NCBI GenBank assembly: GCA_016703785.1
Contig: JADJBM010000034.1
Location: forward strand, 124,001-188,000
Direction of reading: 5' to 3'
Origin: Betaproteobacteria bacterium
Lineage (GTDB): Bacteria; Pseudomonadota; Gammaproteobacteria; Burkholderiales; Rhodocyclaceae
DNA length: 64,000 nt
The translations under genes were made by a program, and so were the position numbers. This document shows positions 41,690 through 50,961 of this stretch, one piece after another. The number at the start of each line of letters is the position of its first letter. Position 1 is the first letter of the stretch. A model generated the notes under the pieces. It saw only the letters and a list, made by a program, of their open reading frames with translations. It had not been told where the DNA came from and ran no database searches.

Positions 41690-43594
41690 CTATTTCCCCT
41701 CCACGGCCGCCTTCACCATCTGGATGCCGATCGGGTCGTCCAGCGTGGTGAGGTCGCCCGGATCGCGCCCTTCGGCGATGGCCTGGATCGAGCGGCGCAG
41801 CACCTTGCCAGAGCGTGTCTTCGGCAGCTGGTTGATGAAATGCACGCGCTTCGGCCGGCCGATGGCGCCGAGCAGGCTGTCCACCTTGGCCATGACCTCC
41901 TTCTCCAGCGCGGCGCTCAGTTCCGGCGTGGCGACCCGGGCGGGATCCTTCACCACGGCGAAGGCCATCGGCATTTGCCCCTTCAGTTGATCGGCCACGC
42001 CCACCACGGCCACCTCGGCGACGGCGGCATGGGCGCTGATGGCCTCTTCGATCTCGCGCGTGCCGAGGCGATGGCCGGCGACGTTGATGACGTCGTCGGT
42101 GCGGCCGAGGATGAAGTAATAGCCGTCCTCGTCCCGGGTGCCCCAGTCGAAGGTGGTGTAGATCAGCTTGTCCTTGAAGCTGGTGAAGTAGGTCTCCACG
42201 AAGCGCTCGTCCTGGCCCCACACCGTGCTCATGCAGCCCGGCGGCAGCGGCGGCATGACGGCGACGACGCCCTTCTCGTTGGGGGCCACTTCCTCGGCGG
42301 TTTCCTCGTGCAGCAGGCGCACGTCGTAGCCGTAGGCCGCGAAGGAGGGACTGCCGAACTTGGTGGCATGCGGCTCCACGCCGGGCAGGCCGGTGAGCAG
42401 CGCCCAGCCGGTCTCGGTTTGCCAGTAGTGGTCGTAGATCGGCTTGTCCAGCGCCTCGGCGATCCACTGCGCCGTCGTTTCGTCGAGCGGCTCGCCGGCC
42501 AGGAAAACGTGGCGCAGCGAGGAGAGGTCGTATTTCTTGAGGAAGGCCGGATCCTGCTTCTTCAGCACGCGGATGGCGGTCGGCGCCGAGAACATCACCG
42601 TCACCTTGTAGTCCTGCACGATCTTCCACCAGATGCCGGCGTCGGGGCGCAGCGGCGTGCCCTCGTAGATCACCGTCGCCATGCCGTTGATGAGCGGGCC
42701 GTAGACGATGTAGGAGTGGCCGACCACCCAGCCGATGTCCGAGGTGGCGAAGTAGGTCTCGCCCGGATTGGCCTGGTACACATGGCGCATCGAGGCGGCC
42801 AGTGCCACGGCGTAGCCGCCGGTGTCACGCTGCACGCCCTTCGGCTTGCCGGTGGTGCCGGAGGTGTACAGGATGTAGGAGGGATGCGAGGACTCGACCC
42901 AGGTGACCGGCACCTGCGTGTCCATGTGCTGCGCGCGCAGCGTGGCGTAGTCCACATCGCGGCCTTCGACTGCCGACATGGCCTTGTCGAGGCCGCGATT
43001 GACGATCAGCACCTTTTTCGGCGGCGTCTGCGCCAGGCGCAGCGACTCGTCCACCAGGTGCTTGTAGGGCACCGCCTTGCCGCCGCGCATGCCGGCATCC
43101 GCCGTGATCATGACCTTCGGCTGCGCGTCGTCGATGCGCGTGGCGAGCGAGCTGGCGGCGAAGCCGCCGAACACCACCGAGTGGATGGCGCCGATGCGCA
43201 CCGTGGCGAGCATGGCGAAGATGGCCTCGGCGATCATCGGCATGTAGATCAGCACGCGGTCGCCCTTGCCGACGCCCAGGCTCTGCAGCACGGCGGCCAT
43301 GCGCTGCACTTCGGCGTGCAGCTCGGCGTAGGTGTAGGTCTTCTCCTCGCCGGTCTCGGTCGAGATGTAGATCAGCGCCGGCTGCTGGGCGCGATCCTTC
43401 AGGTGCCGGTCGACGGCGTTGTGGCAGAGATTGGTCTCGCCGCCGACGAACCACTTGGCGAAGGGCGGCTTGTTGTATTCCAGTACCTGGCCGAAGGGCT
43501 TGTGCCAATCGATCAGCCGGGCCTGCTCGCTCCAGAATGCATCGCGGTCTTCGATCGAGCGGCGGTGAAACTCCTGGTATTTCGTTCCCATCAT
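41690..43594 (-). CDS. prpE: Propionyl-CoA synthetase (acyl-CoA synthetase family)
   Basis: 634 residues, ANL superfamily. The AMP-binding P-loop is YTSGTTGKPKGVQRDTGGYAVAL; that last stretch and IDWHKPFGQVLEYNKPPFAKWFVGGETNLCHNAVDRH are more like PrpE than Acs. The C-terminal catalytic lysine lies in LPKTRSGKVLRR. It activates propionate (and probably acetate) to the CoA ester with ATP. The gene is alone, 176 bases downstream of the oxidoreductase operon on the same strand; that gap holds no gene. Confidence 0.88.
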   Translation of the reverse strand: MMGTKYQEFHRRSIEDRDAFWSEQARLIDWHKPFGQVLEYNKPPFAKWFVGGETNLCHNAVDRHLKDRAQQPALIYISTETGEEKTYTYAELHAEVQRMAAVLQSLGVGKGDRVLIYMPMIAEAIFAMLATVRIGAIHSVVFGGFAASSLATRIDDAQPKVMITADAGMRGGKAVPYKHLVDESLRLAQTPPKKVLIVNRGLDKAMSAVEGRDVDYATLRAQHMDTQVPVTWVESSHPSYILYTSGTTGKPKGVQRDTGGYAVALAASMRHVYQANPGETYFATSDIGWVVGHSYIVYGPLINGMATVIYEGTPLRPDAGIWWKIVQDYKVTVMFSAPTAIRVLKKQDPAFLKKYDLSSLRHVFLAGEPLDETTAQWIAEALDKPIYDHYWQTETGWALLTGLPGVEPHATKFGSPSFAAYGYDVRLLHEETAEEVAPNEKGVVAVMPPLPPGCMSTVWGQDERFVETYFTSFKDKLIYTTFDWGTRDEDGYYFILGRTDDVINVAGHRLGTREIEEAISAHAAVAEVAVVGVADQLKGQMPMAFAVVKDPARVATPELSAALEKEVMAKVDSLLGAIGRPKRVHFINQLPKTRSGKVLRRSIQAIAEGRDPGDLTTLDDPIGIQMVKAAVEGK

Positions 43595-43770
43595 CCCCTC
43601 CTTCTGCTGACTGGCTTGCTGTGCGGAAAACCCTGATTATAGGAGGCGTTTGGCCGGAAAGACTGCCGTCCAGGCGACACAGGACCGGGCATCAGGGTGA
43701 CACAGGTCCTGTAGAAGACCCAAGCCAACAGGCTCCGATCCCTTCGGCTGAGGTCGGCAGGCGCCTGTGA

Positions 43771-45393
43771 TCAGACCGTTTCCGCCTCGACCCGGATTGC
43801 GCCGCAGGGACACTCGGCGACGCAGATGCCGCAGCCCTTGCAGTAATCGTAGTTGAAGCGGAAGCGCTTGCCCGGCCCGAGCTTGATGACGGCATTGTCG
43901 GGGCAGACGCCGTAGCAGTTGTCGCATTCGAAGCAGTTGCCGCAGGACAGGCAGCGGCGCGCCTCGAACAGGGCATTGCCTTCATCCAGTCCGCCCAGCA
44001 CTTCCTCAAACGTGCCCTGGCGGCGGATGATGTCGAGCACCGGCTGCACGGTCTTCGGCGCGTCCATGTAGTACCAGGTGTTGAGCTTGTCGAAGGTGGC
44101 GACCTCGTGCTTCGGCGGTGGCGCGTAAGTTTCGCCGCGCAGCCAGGCGTCGATGTTGCGCGCCGCCTTCTTGCCGTGGCCGATGGCCACCGTCACGGTG
44201 CGCTCGCCTGACACCATGTCGCCGCCGGCGAAGACACCGGGGTGGCCGGTCATCATGCCGGCGTCGACCTGCACCGAACCGTTGTCCAAAGTCAGTCCCG
44301 GCACTGCGGCGAGCAGGCCGAGGTCGACGTCCTGGCCCAGCGCCAGCACCAGCGAGTCGGCCTCGATGGTCTCGAACTCGCCCGTCGGCTGCGGGAAGCC
44401 GTTCTCGTCGAGGGCCATCTTCTCCACCTTGAAGCTGGCTTCGCCCGCCTCCTTGATGGTGGACAGCCATTTCATCATGACGCCTTCCTGCAGCGCCTCC
44501 TCGACCTCGAAGTGGTGCGCCGGCATTTTCTCGCGCGTGCGGCGATAGACGATGATGGATTCCTCCGCGCCGAGCCGCTTCGCCGTGCGCGCGACGTCGA
44601 TGGCGGTGTTGCCGCCGCCGTACACCACCACGCGGCGGCCGAGCAGTGGCTTCTCTTCGCCTTCCATGCCGCGCAGCACCGAGACCGCGTCGAGGATCTT
44701 GTCGGCATCGCCGGCCGGGATGTAGGCGCGCTTGGCGAGGTGGGCGCCGACGGCGAGGAAGCAGGCGTCGAAGCCGCCCGTCTTCATCGTCGCCTGCAGA
44801 TCGTCGACCTTGCTGTCCAGCTTCAGCTCGACGCCCAGATCGAGGATGCGCTGCACATCGGCGTCGAGCACCTCGCGCGGCAGGCGGTACTTGGGGATGC
44901 CGAAGCGCATCATGCCGCCGGAGAGCGGGCCGGCCTCGTGGATCGTCACCGCATGGCCGGCCAGTCGCAGGTGCCAGGCGGCGGAGAGGCCGGCCGGGCC
45001 GGCGCCCACCACCAGCACGCGCTTGCCGCTGGCCGCGCCGGCTTCGACCTGCCAGTTGCGCTTCGTCGCCTCGTCGCCGAGGAAACGCTCGACGGCGTGG
45101 ATGCTCACCGACTCATCAAGGCTGCCGCGGTTGCAGGCGGTTTCGCAGGGGTGGTAGCAGACGCGGCCCATGATCGCCGGCAGCGGGTTGTTTTTCACCA
45201 GCTCGCGCCAGGCGGCCTCGTAGTCGCCGGACTCGGCATGGAACAGCCAGGCCTGGATGTTCTCACCGGCCGGGCAGGCGTGGTTGCAGGGCGGCAGGCG
45301 GTCGACATACACCGGCCGTGTCGTGCGCCAGGAGCCGGTGTGGTTGGCGAGCGAGGAGCCGGGATCGAGGGTGATGGCGAAGGGCTTATCCAT
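43771..45393 (-). CDS. GltD-like FAD/NAD(P) oxidoreductase fused to a 2x[4Fe-4S] ferredoxin domain
   Basis: 540 residues. An N-terminal Fe-S region with conserved cysteines (CNHACPAGENIQAWL, VCYHPCETACNRGS) precedes FAD-binding VLVVGAGPAGLSAAWHL and NAD(P)-binding VVVYGGGNTAIDVA, as in the glutamate synthase small subunit. The C-terminus adds a PorD-like ferredoxin: CLSCGNCFECDNCYGVCP and CKGCGICVAECPCGAI. It overlaps the thiamine-enzyme beta subunit gene by 8 bases. Most likely it links the 2-oxoacid oxidoreductase to NAD(P), as the epsilon subunit of phenylglyoxylate:NAD oxidoreductase does. Confidence 0.85.
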   Translation of the reverse strand: MDKPFAITLDPGSSLANHTGSWRTTRPVYVDRLPPCNHACPAGENIQAWLFHAESGDYEAAWRELVKNNPLPAIMGRVCYHPCETACNRGSLDESVSIHAVERFLGDEATKRNWQVEAGAASGKRVLVVGAGPAGLSAAWHLRLAGHAVTIHEAGPLSGGMMRFGIPKYRLPREVLDADVQRILDLGVELKLDSKVDDLQATMKTGGFDACFLAVGAHLAKRAYIPAGDADKILDAVSVLRGMEGEEKPLLGRRVVVYGGGNTAIDVARTAKRLGAEESIIVYRRTREKMPAHHFEVEEALQEGVMMKWLSTIKEAGEASFKVEKMALDENGFPQPTGEFETIEADSLVLALGQDVDLGLLAAVPGLTLDNGSVQVDAGMMTGHPGVFAGGDMVSGERTVTVAIGHGKKAARNIDAWLRGETYAPPPKHEVATFDKLNTWYYMDAPKTVQPVLDIIRRQGTFEEVLGGLDEGNALFEARRCLSCGNCFECDNCYGVCPDNAVIKLGPGKRFRFNYDYCKGCGICVAECPCGAIRVEAETV

Positions 45394-46390
45394 GGCGGCG
45401 TTCGTCCATGAGTCGGAACTTGCGGATGTTGCGGTCGGCCATCTCCTGGATGCGTGCGAGCGTGTCCACTGCCGGCGTCTTGCCGAAGAGGTGCGCAAAG
45501 CGTTTCTGCGGCTTGAGGTATTCCTCCACCGGCACGCGGTGGCGGATCTTGTTCGAGCTTGTCACCTCGCCGTGCTCCGCCTCGAAGAGCGGGAAGAGGC
45601 CCGTCTCCACCGCCAGCCGCGCCAGCTTGATGGTGTCGTGCGGCGCCGCGCCCCAGCCGAGCGGGCAGGGCACGAGGATGTGGATGTAGCGCGCGCCCCT
45701 CACCGTCATGGCGCGGCTGACTTTCGCCTCGAGGTCGCGCAGGTAGGCCACCGACGCGGTGGCGACGTAGGGAATGCCGTGCGCCATGGCGATCAGCGGC
45801 ACGTTCTTGCCCTGGCCGAAGACCGCACCTGGTTCCGGCCCGAGCGCCATCGTGGTGGCCGTGCGCGCCGCCGGTGGCGTGGCCGAGGAGCGCTGCACGC
45901 CGGTGTTCATGTAGGCCTGGTTGTCGTAGCAGATGTAGAGCACGTCGTCGTTGCGATCGAACATGCCCGACAGGCAACCGAAGCCGATGTCGGTGGTGCC
46001 GCCGTCGCCGCCCTGGGCGATGACGCGCACGTCCTTGCGACCCTTCACTTTCATCGCCGCCATGACCCCGGTGGCGACTGCCGCGGCGTTGCCGAAGAGC
46101 GAATGGATCCACGGAATCTGCCAGGAGGTTTCCGGGTAGGGCGTGGAGAACACTTCGAGGCAGCCGGTGGCGTTGCAGGCGATGACCTGGTTGTTCGATG
46201 CGCGCATGGCTGCGTCGATGGCGTAGCGCGCGCCGAGCGCCTCGCCGCAGCCCTGGCAGGCGCGGTGGCCCGAGTTGAGCGAGTTGGTGCGTTCCATGTT
46301 GGCCTGCACGCTGCGCTGGTCGGCATCGAGCAGGCGGTTGCCGACGGTGAAGGTGCCGGTCTGGTAGAACTTGATCGGTTGCAGTTCCAT
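45386..46390 (-). CDS. 2-oxoacid:ferredoxin oxidoreductase, beta subunit (thiamine diphosphate)
   Basis: 334 residues. CQGCGEALGAR near the N-terminus and GDGGTTDIGFGCLSGMFDRNDDVLYICYDNQAYMNTGVQRS, the ThDP/Mg site (GDG...N), identify the beta subunit of pyruvate/2-ketoisovalerate/phenylglyoxylate ferredoxin oxidoreductases. Substrate cannot be told from sequence by eye. An octamer CTGACTTT (45717-45724, plus strand) is inside. Confidence 0.9.
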   Translation of the reverse strand: MELQPIKFYQTGTFTVGNRLLDADQRSVQANMERTNSLNSGHRACQGCGEALGARYAIDAAMRASNNQVIACNATGCLEVFSTPYPETSWQIPWIHSLFGNAAAVATGVMAAMKVKGRKDVRVIAQGGDGGTTDIGFGCLSGMFDRNDDVLYICYDNQAYMNTGVQRSSATPPAARTATTMALGPEPGAVFGQGKNVPLIAMAHGIPYVATASVAYLRDLEAKVSRAMTVRGARYIHILVPCPLGWGAAPHDTIKLARLAVETGLFPLFEAEHGEVTSSNKIRHRVPVEEYLKPQKRFAHLFGKTPAVDTLARIQEMADRNIRKFRLMDERRHG

Positions 46391-46400
46391 GGTGTTCTCC

Positions 46401-47645
46401 TTAGCGCGCGCCGCCGGCGAGGTCGCGCAGGATGTTTTCCGCGGAAGGGCCGGAGCGTCGCCGTGCCTTCTCGCGTTCCAGTTCGCGGTCGACGGCGGAC
46501 TGGTTCAGGTCGAGGAAGGTGAGCGGTTCCAGTTCGTCGCGCAGGGCGCGCTCGAACAGGCTGCGCAGGCTGGACTTGGTGATGGGGCGGCCGCCCAACC
46601 CGGCCACCACGGTGTAGGCGTGCAGCGAAATGCCGGAGAGCGCCATGCGCAGGTTGTGCGAGACGATGCCGCCGATGCCCACCGCCAGCGACTTCTCGAT
46701 CACCACCAGGCGCTTGGCGTGCGACAGCAGCTCGTGCAGTTCCTCGCTCGGGAAGGGGCGGAAGGAGAGGATGGTCGCGGCGCCGATGGCGTAGCCTTCG
46801 TCGCGCAGTTCGTCGATGACGTCCTTGATGGTGCCGTTGACCGAGCCCAGGGCGACGACGATGGTCTTGGCGTCTTCGGCGCGGTAGGTGCGCATCAGGC
46901 CGCCCGAGTCGCGCCCGAACACCTGCCTGAACTCCGCCGAGAGCTGCGGGATCAGCTCGAGCGCGCGCATCTGCTTGTGGTGGGCGAGGTAGCGCACTTC
47001 CATGAAGGCTTCCGGCCCGACCATGGCGCCAATGGAGACCGGTTCGCTTGGATCGAGCACCTGGCGCGGCTCGAAGGGCGGCAGGTAGGCATCGACCTGT
47101 TCCTGCGTCGGGATGTCGAGACGCTCGTAGGCATGCGTGAGGATGAAGCCGTCCACGCACACCATCACCGGCATCGACAGCTCCTCGGCGAGGCGGAAGG
47201 CCTGGATGTGCAGATCGGCCGCCTCCTGATTGGTCTCGGCGTAGAGCTGGATCCAGCCGGCGTCGCGCATCGACATGGAGTCGGTATGGTCGTTCCAGAT
47301 GTTGATCGGCGCGCCGATGGCACGGTTGCCGATGGTCATGACGATGGGCAGGCCCAGCCCCGCTGCGTTGTACACCGCCTCGGCCATGAAGAGCAGGCCC
47401 TGGCTGGCGGTGGCGGTGTAGGTGCGCGCGCCGGCTGCCGAAGCGCCGATGGCCACCGACAGCGCGGCGAATTCGGATTCGACGTTGATGAACTCGCAGT
47501 TCTGCAGCTCGCCGGCCTTCACCATCTCGCCGAGGCCCTCGACGATGTGCGTCTGCGGCGTGATCGGGTAGGCGCAGATCACTTCCGGCCGGCACAGGGC
47601 GACGGATTCGGCGATGGCGTGGGAGCCTTCGGTCTGCTTAAGCAT
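46401..47645 (-). CDS. 2-oxoacid:ferredoxin oxidoreductase, alpha subunit
   Basis: 414 residues. AYPITPQTHIVEGLGEMV and NVESEFAALSVAIGASAAGARTYTATASQGLLFMAEAVYNAAGLGLPIVM are the hallmark of the alpha subunit, which binds the 2-oxoacid with the beta subunit. It overlaps the gamma gene by 8 bases. Confidence 0.9.
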   Translation of the reverse strand: MLKQTEGSHAIAESVALCRPEVICAYPITPQTHIVEGLGEMVKAGELQNCEFINVESEFAALSVAIGASAAGARTYTATASQGLLFMAEAVYNAAGLGLPIVMTIGNRAIGAPINIWNDHTDSMSMRDAGWIQLYAETNQEAADLHIQAFRLAEELSMPVMVCVDGFILTHAYERLDIPTQEQVDAYLPPFEPRQVLDPSEPVSIGAMVGPEAFMEVRYLAHHKQMRALELIPQLSAEFRQVFGRDSGGLMRTYRAEDAKTIVVALGSVNGTIKDVIDELRDEGYAIGAATILSFRPFPSEELHELLSHAKRLVVIEKSLAVGIGGIVSHNLRMALSGISLHAYTVVAGLGGRPITKSSLRSLFERALRDELEPLTFLDLNQSAVDRELEREKARRRSGPSAENILRDLAGGAR

Positions 47646-48219
47646 GGCTGGCCTCCTCGCGCTCCTTCATGACGATCTCGAACGCCTCGCGCGCGGCGGC
47701 GACGTTGCCCTCCGCCACCTTGCCGGAGAATTTCTCGCGGATGGCGGCGAACACCGATTCGAGCCTGACCTGATCGCACACCGCGGCGAAGCCGCCCAGC
47801 AGGGCGGCGTTCGGCAGCGGCCGGCCGACGTGCTTGAGCGCCAGCTCGGTGGCCGGCACGGTGCACAGCAGATCCGGGTGAAAACCCTCGACGAAGTCGC
47901 CGATGCCCAGCTCGGCAAAGCTGCGCGTGGAATTGATGAGGATCAGCCCTTCGGTAGTGACGCCGCTGAAGAGGTCGACCTGATGCAGCAAGGTGGGATC
48001 CTGGATGATCAGCGCGTCGGGGTTCATCACCGGCTCGCGCAGGCGGATCTCCTTGCTGTCGATGCGGCAGAAGGCCATCACCGGCGCGCCCATGCGCTCC
48101 GAGCCGAAGCTGGGAAAGGCCTGCGCGTGCTTGTCTTCGAGGAAGGCAGCGACCGACAGCATTTCCGCTGCCGACACCACGCCCTGGCCGCCGCGGCCGT
48201 GGATGCGAACCTGAAACAT
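47638..48219 (-). CDS. 2-oxoacid:ferredoxin oxidoreductase, gamma subunit
   Basis: 193 residues starting MFQVRIHGRGGQGVVSAAEMLSVAAF, the gamma-subunit signature (RGGQG). First gene of the gamma-alpha-beta-GltD/ferredoxin operon. The ATG at 48219 is chosen because the conserved motif starts within six residues. Confidence 0.9.
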   Translation of the reverse strand: MFQVRIHGRGGQGVVSAAEMLSVAAFLEDKHAQAFPSFGSERMGAPVMAFCRIDSKEIRLREPVMNPDALIIQDPTLLHQVDLFSGVTTEGLILINSTRSFAELGIGDFVEGFHPDLLCTVPATELALKHVGRPLPNAALLGGFAAVCDQVRLESVFAAIREKFSGKVAEGNVAAAREAFEIVMKEREEASHA

Positions 48220-48325
48220 CGTTCCGCCTCTTTGCCTGATGGATAAGGCAATTATGGGCGGGGATGGGCCTGTGGGCAAACTCGGTTAACCGCAACCCGG
48301 GCCGAAAGACGGAATCGGAACATGC

Positions 48326-49471
48326 TTAGGCGGCCTGGCGCGAAGGAATCTGGCTGCCGAAAAGATTCAGCAGGTCAAGCCGGGTGACGATGCCGACCAG
48401 CCGGTCCTTATCGTCGGTCACGGGTACGTGGTTGATGCCATTGTTGGCGAAGGTCGCCAGGAGTTCTGCGACATGCGCGTCCTCGCGCAGCGTGATGGCC
48501 GGCGCGGTCATGATGTCGGCGGCCGATATCGGCGCCCGTCGGGGAGACGACATCAGGCAGCGCAGGCGGCTGCGGCGGTTCCAGTTCCAGTCCGTGTTCT
48601 TGAGAAAGTCCGAGATCGCCACCACGCCGGCGACGCGATGTTCCTCGTCGACGACCGGCACGCCGCGGATGTTGCGCTGGCGCAGGACTTCCCAGACGGC
48701 GGACAAGGCGGTGTCCGGAGTCACGGAGGTGACGTTGCGGGTCATGATGTCGCTGCAGACGATGGAGCCCAGGCTGCGCTTCTGGCGGTTGATTGTCGCC
48801 AGCAGGTAAATGCGCTCGAGGTCTTCCTCGGACACGTCGATGAAGGTGTCCATGCTCCTCAGCGCCGCGACGATATCCTCGTGCTCGGGTCGCGAGACGC
48901 GGCCGGCAGGCTGCGCCGGCGCATCGGACACGGATGGCTTCAGCCGCATCATCGGGTAGCGCCTGCCCGGCAGCAGGTTGTTGAGGACCAGGGCCGCAGC
49001 CAGGAGGAAAGCGACATTGGCGCCGACCACGGAAAAAACGTAGCTCCACCCCAGATCCAGGATCGGCTGCCCGCCGAGGACCGCGAACACCGCGGTGGCC
49101 CCGGCCGGCGGATGCAGGCAGCGCAGCCATTGCATGGCGAGCAAGGCCAGGCCGAGGGTGGTCGCCGTGGCCAGCACCGGGTTCGGAATGTGGTGCGCAC
49201 AGAGGACACCGATCATGGCTGCGAGCATGTGTCCGCCCACGAAAGCCCACGGCTGGGAGAGTGGACTGTGGAAAACGGCGAAGAGCAGCACTGCAGATGC
49301 GCCCATGGAGGAGATCATGTAGGGGCGATGCTCCGCCTGCGCCAGTTGCTGCGTCGCCCAGATCACCAGGCCCATGGCGACGAATCCCGCCAGCGCGGTA
49401 ATGATCTTTTCGCGGTTGCTGATGACGGCTTGTTCGGGGAACAGGAAAGAGGTCAGGGTGTCGAGGCGCAT
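48326..49471 (-). CDS. HPP family membrane protein with two CBS domains
   Basis: 381 residues. About four or five helices in the N-terminal half include the HPP motif (CLHPPAGATAVFAVLGG), followed by a CBS pair (SDIMTRNVTSVTPDTALSAVWEVLRQRNIRGVPVVDEEHRVAGVVAISDFL and AADIMTAPAITLREDAHVAELLATFANNGINHVPVTDDKDRLVGIVTRLDLL). Some HPP proteins are implicated in nitrite transport; CBS pairs sense adenine nucleotides. A nitrite role in this denitrifier is only inference. The start MRLDTLTSF is preferred over the longer frame, which enters the tRNA terminator region. Confidence 0.82.
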   Translation of the reverse strand: MRLDTLTSFLFPEQAVISNREKIITALAGFVAMGLVIWATQQLAQAEHRPYMISSMGASAVLLFAVFHSPLSQPWAFVGGHMLAAMIGVLCAHHIPNPVLATATTLGLALLAMQWLRCLHPPAGATAVFAVLGGQPILDLGWSYVFSVVGANVAFLLAAALVLNNLLPGRRYPMMRLKPSVSDAPAQPAGRVSRPEHEDIVAALRSMDTFIDVSEEDLERIYLLATINRQKRSLGSIVCSDIMTRNVTSVTPDTALSAVWEVLRQRNIRGVPVVDEEHRVAGVVAISDFLKNTDWNWNRRSRLRCLMSSPRRAPISAADIMTAPAITLREDAHVAELLATFANNGINHVPVTDDKDRLVGIVTRLDLLNLFGSQIPSRQAA

Positions 49472-49552
49472 GGGGATGTCCGTATCAGGGCCGCCCATCA
49501 TATCGGCCGCATGCCGCATGGATGAATAGCCTGAAAGGAGTAGTCCAGATGG

Positions 49553-49591
49553 GGAAAAAAGACAGGGGGTTGGACTTGCGTCCAACCCCCT
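49553..49591 (-). terminator. Rho-independent terminator of tRNA-Lys
   Basis: AGGGGGTTGGAC (49564-49575) pairs with GTCCAACCCCCT (49580-49591), loop TTGC, followed on the minus strand by GTC and a run of T. It starts 10 bases past the tRNA 3' end. Confidence 0.9.
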
Positions 49592-49600
49592 GGTGTTTCG

Positions 49601-49676
49601 TGGTAGGCCGTGGCGGATTCGAACCGCCGACCAACGGATTAAAAGTCCGCTGCTCTACCAGCTGAGCTAACGACCC
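49601..49676 (-). tRNA. tRNA-Lys (anticodon UUU)
   Basis: 76 bases on the minus strand, with encoded 3' CCA. D-arm TAGCTCAGCTGGTAGAGCA, anticodon loop CTTTTAA (anticodon TTT) and T-loop GGTTCGAATCC are all present. The first acceptor pair is G-U rather than G-C, which is tolerated. Confidence 0.97.
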
Positions 49677-49734
49677 CCGAAAGAGCCGCGCATTATAGGA
49701 GGCGGCCCGCAGACTGTCAATTTGCTCGCGGCAA

Positions 49735-50841
49735 TTATGCTTCCTGCATCATGCGCCAGTACTGGATCTTCATGGTTCCCGCGGCGCCGGCGACGATGGC
49801 GAGGAAGGTCAGGATGGAGCCCATGGCAAGTGTCGACACGCCCGTGATGGCCTGGCCGACCGTGCAACCCATCGAGAGCACGCCGCCGATGCCCATCAGT
49901 ACGCCGCCGATGGCATGATTGAAGAAGTCACCGCCGGAGGCGAACCACTCGAAGCGGAATTTTCCGGAGAGCAGCGCGTAGAGGAAGGAGCCGGCGATGA
50001 CGCCGGTGAGGGCCGCGATGCCGAAATTGATGTTGGCGAAGTCGGGGCTCATCAGGTAGCGGACGCTGTCACCCATGGGGCTGATGAAGGTGAAGGATTG
50101 CACCTCGACGCGGCTCGGCACGGTTTCGGCGAGTTCCGCCCATTCCTTCCAGGACGCGCCCATCGAACCGGCGGTAATGTACCAGCCGACGACCACCGCG
50201 AGGCCGATGACGAGGCCGCCGAGGATGTTGTCGAAGCTGCTGCGGAAATCCTTCGCGGCGAAGGCGAAGCCGGCGAGAAGCAGGCCGAGTACTGCGCCGG
50301 TTGCAACCTGCGTGGTGCTGCCGCTACCGAAGAACTCGCTCACGGCCTGGCTCTGGAAGCCCGATTTGCCGAGATCTACTGTTGTGGCAGAAATCCAGGA
50401 GTGGAAGACATCGCCGTAGAAATCCGTCCACAGCATCAGGTAGGCGCAGGCCGAGGCGATCACCAGGACGAAGAGGGATTTGATGTTGCCGCCGCCGAGG
50501 CGCACCAGCGTCTTGTTGCCGCAGCCCGAGGCGAGCGTCATGCCGATGCCGAACATCAGGCCGCCGAGAAGATAGCGCAGCCAGGCGAACTGGGGTGTGC
50601 GGTAGGGCGGGAAGGTGCTGTTGCCGATGCTGGCCATGCCCGCGCCGGTCATGATGGCCACGCCGAGGATCGCCACGGCCATGGCCAGCAGCCAGGCGCG
50701 CAGGCGGCCGGTGTCGCCCATGTTGACCCAGTCGGAGACGGCGCCCATGGTGCAGAAGTTGGTCTTGTTCGCCACCGCGCCCATGACGATGGCGATGACG
50801 AAGACGAGCGTCAGCACCTGGTTGTGAATCGTGAATTCCAT
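49735..50841 (-). CDS. YeeE/YedE family transporter (TsuA-like)
   Basis: 368-residue membrane protein with about nine to ten helices. The conserved cysteines lie in NFCTMGAVSDW, LASGCGNKTLVRLGGGN and LSMGCTVGQAITGVSTLAMGS, the pattern of the YeeE/YedE (TsuA) family, where the cysteines relay thiosulfate through the membrane. Uptake of thiosulfate or another sulfur compound is the likely role. Confidence 0.85.
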   Translation of the reverse strand: MEFTIHNQVLTLVFVIAIVMGAVANKTNFCTMGAVSDWVNMGDTGRLRAWLLAMAVAILGVAIMTGAGMASIGNSTFPPYRTPQFAWLRYLLGGLMFGIGMTLASGCGNKTLVRLGGGNIKSLFVLVIASACAYLMLWTDFYGDVFHSWISATTVDLGKSGFQSQAVSEFFGSGSTTQVATGAVLGLLLAGFAFAAKDFRSSFDNILGGLVIGLAVVVGWYITAGSMGASWKEWAELAETVPSRVEVQSFTFISPMGDSVRYLMSPDFANINFGIAALTGVIAGSFLYALLSGKFRFEWFASGGDFFNHAIGGVLMGIGGVLSMGCTVGQAITGVSTLAMGSILTFLAIVAGAAGTMKIQYWRMMQEA

Positions 50842-50961
50842 GCTTCCTCCTCGGTGTTTTTGCGCTTAGTTATAGTTTCGCAACCATCGGATTCTAATGA
50901 AACCGAGGGCACTGTGGATTAGTCTTGTTTGCCATCGCATAACCGTGCTGTATTCGATATC

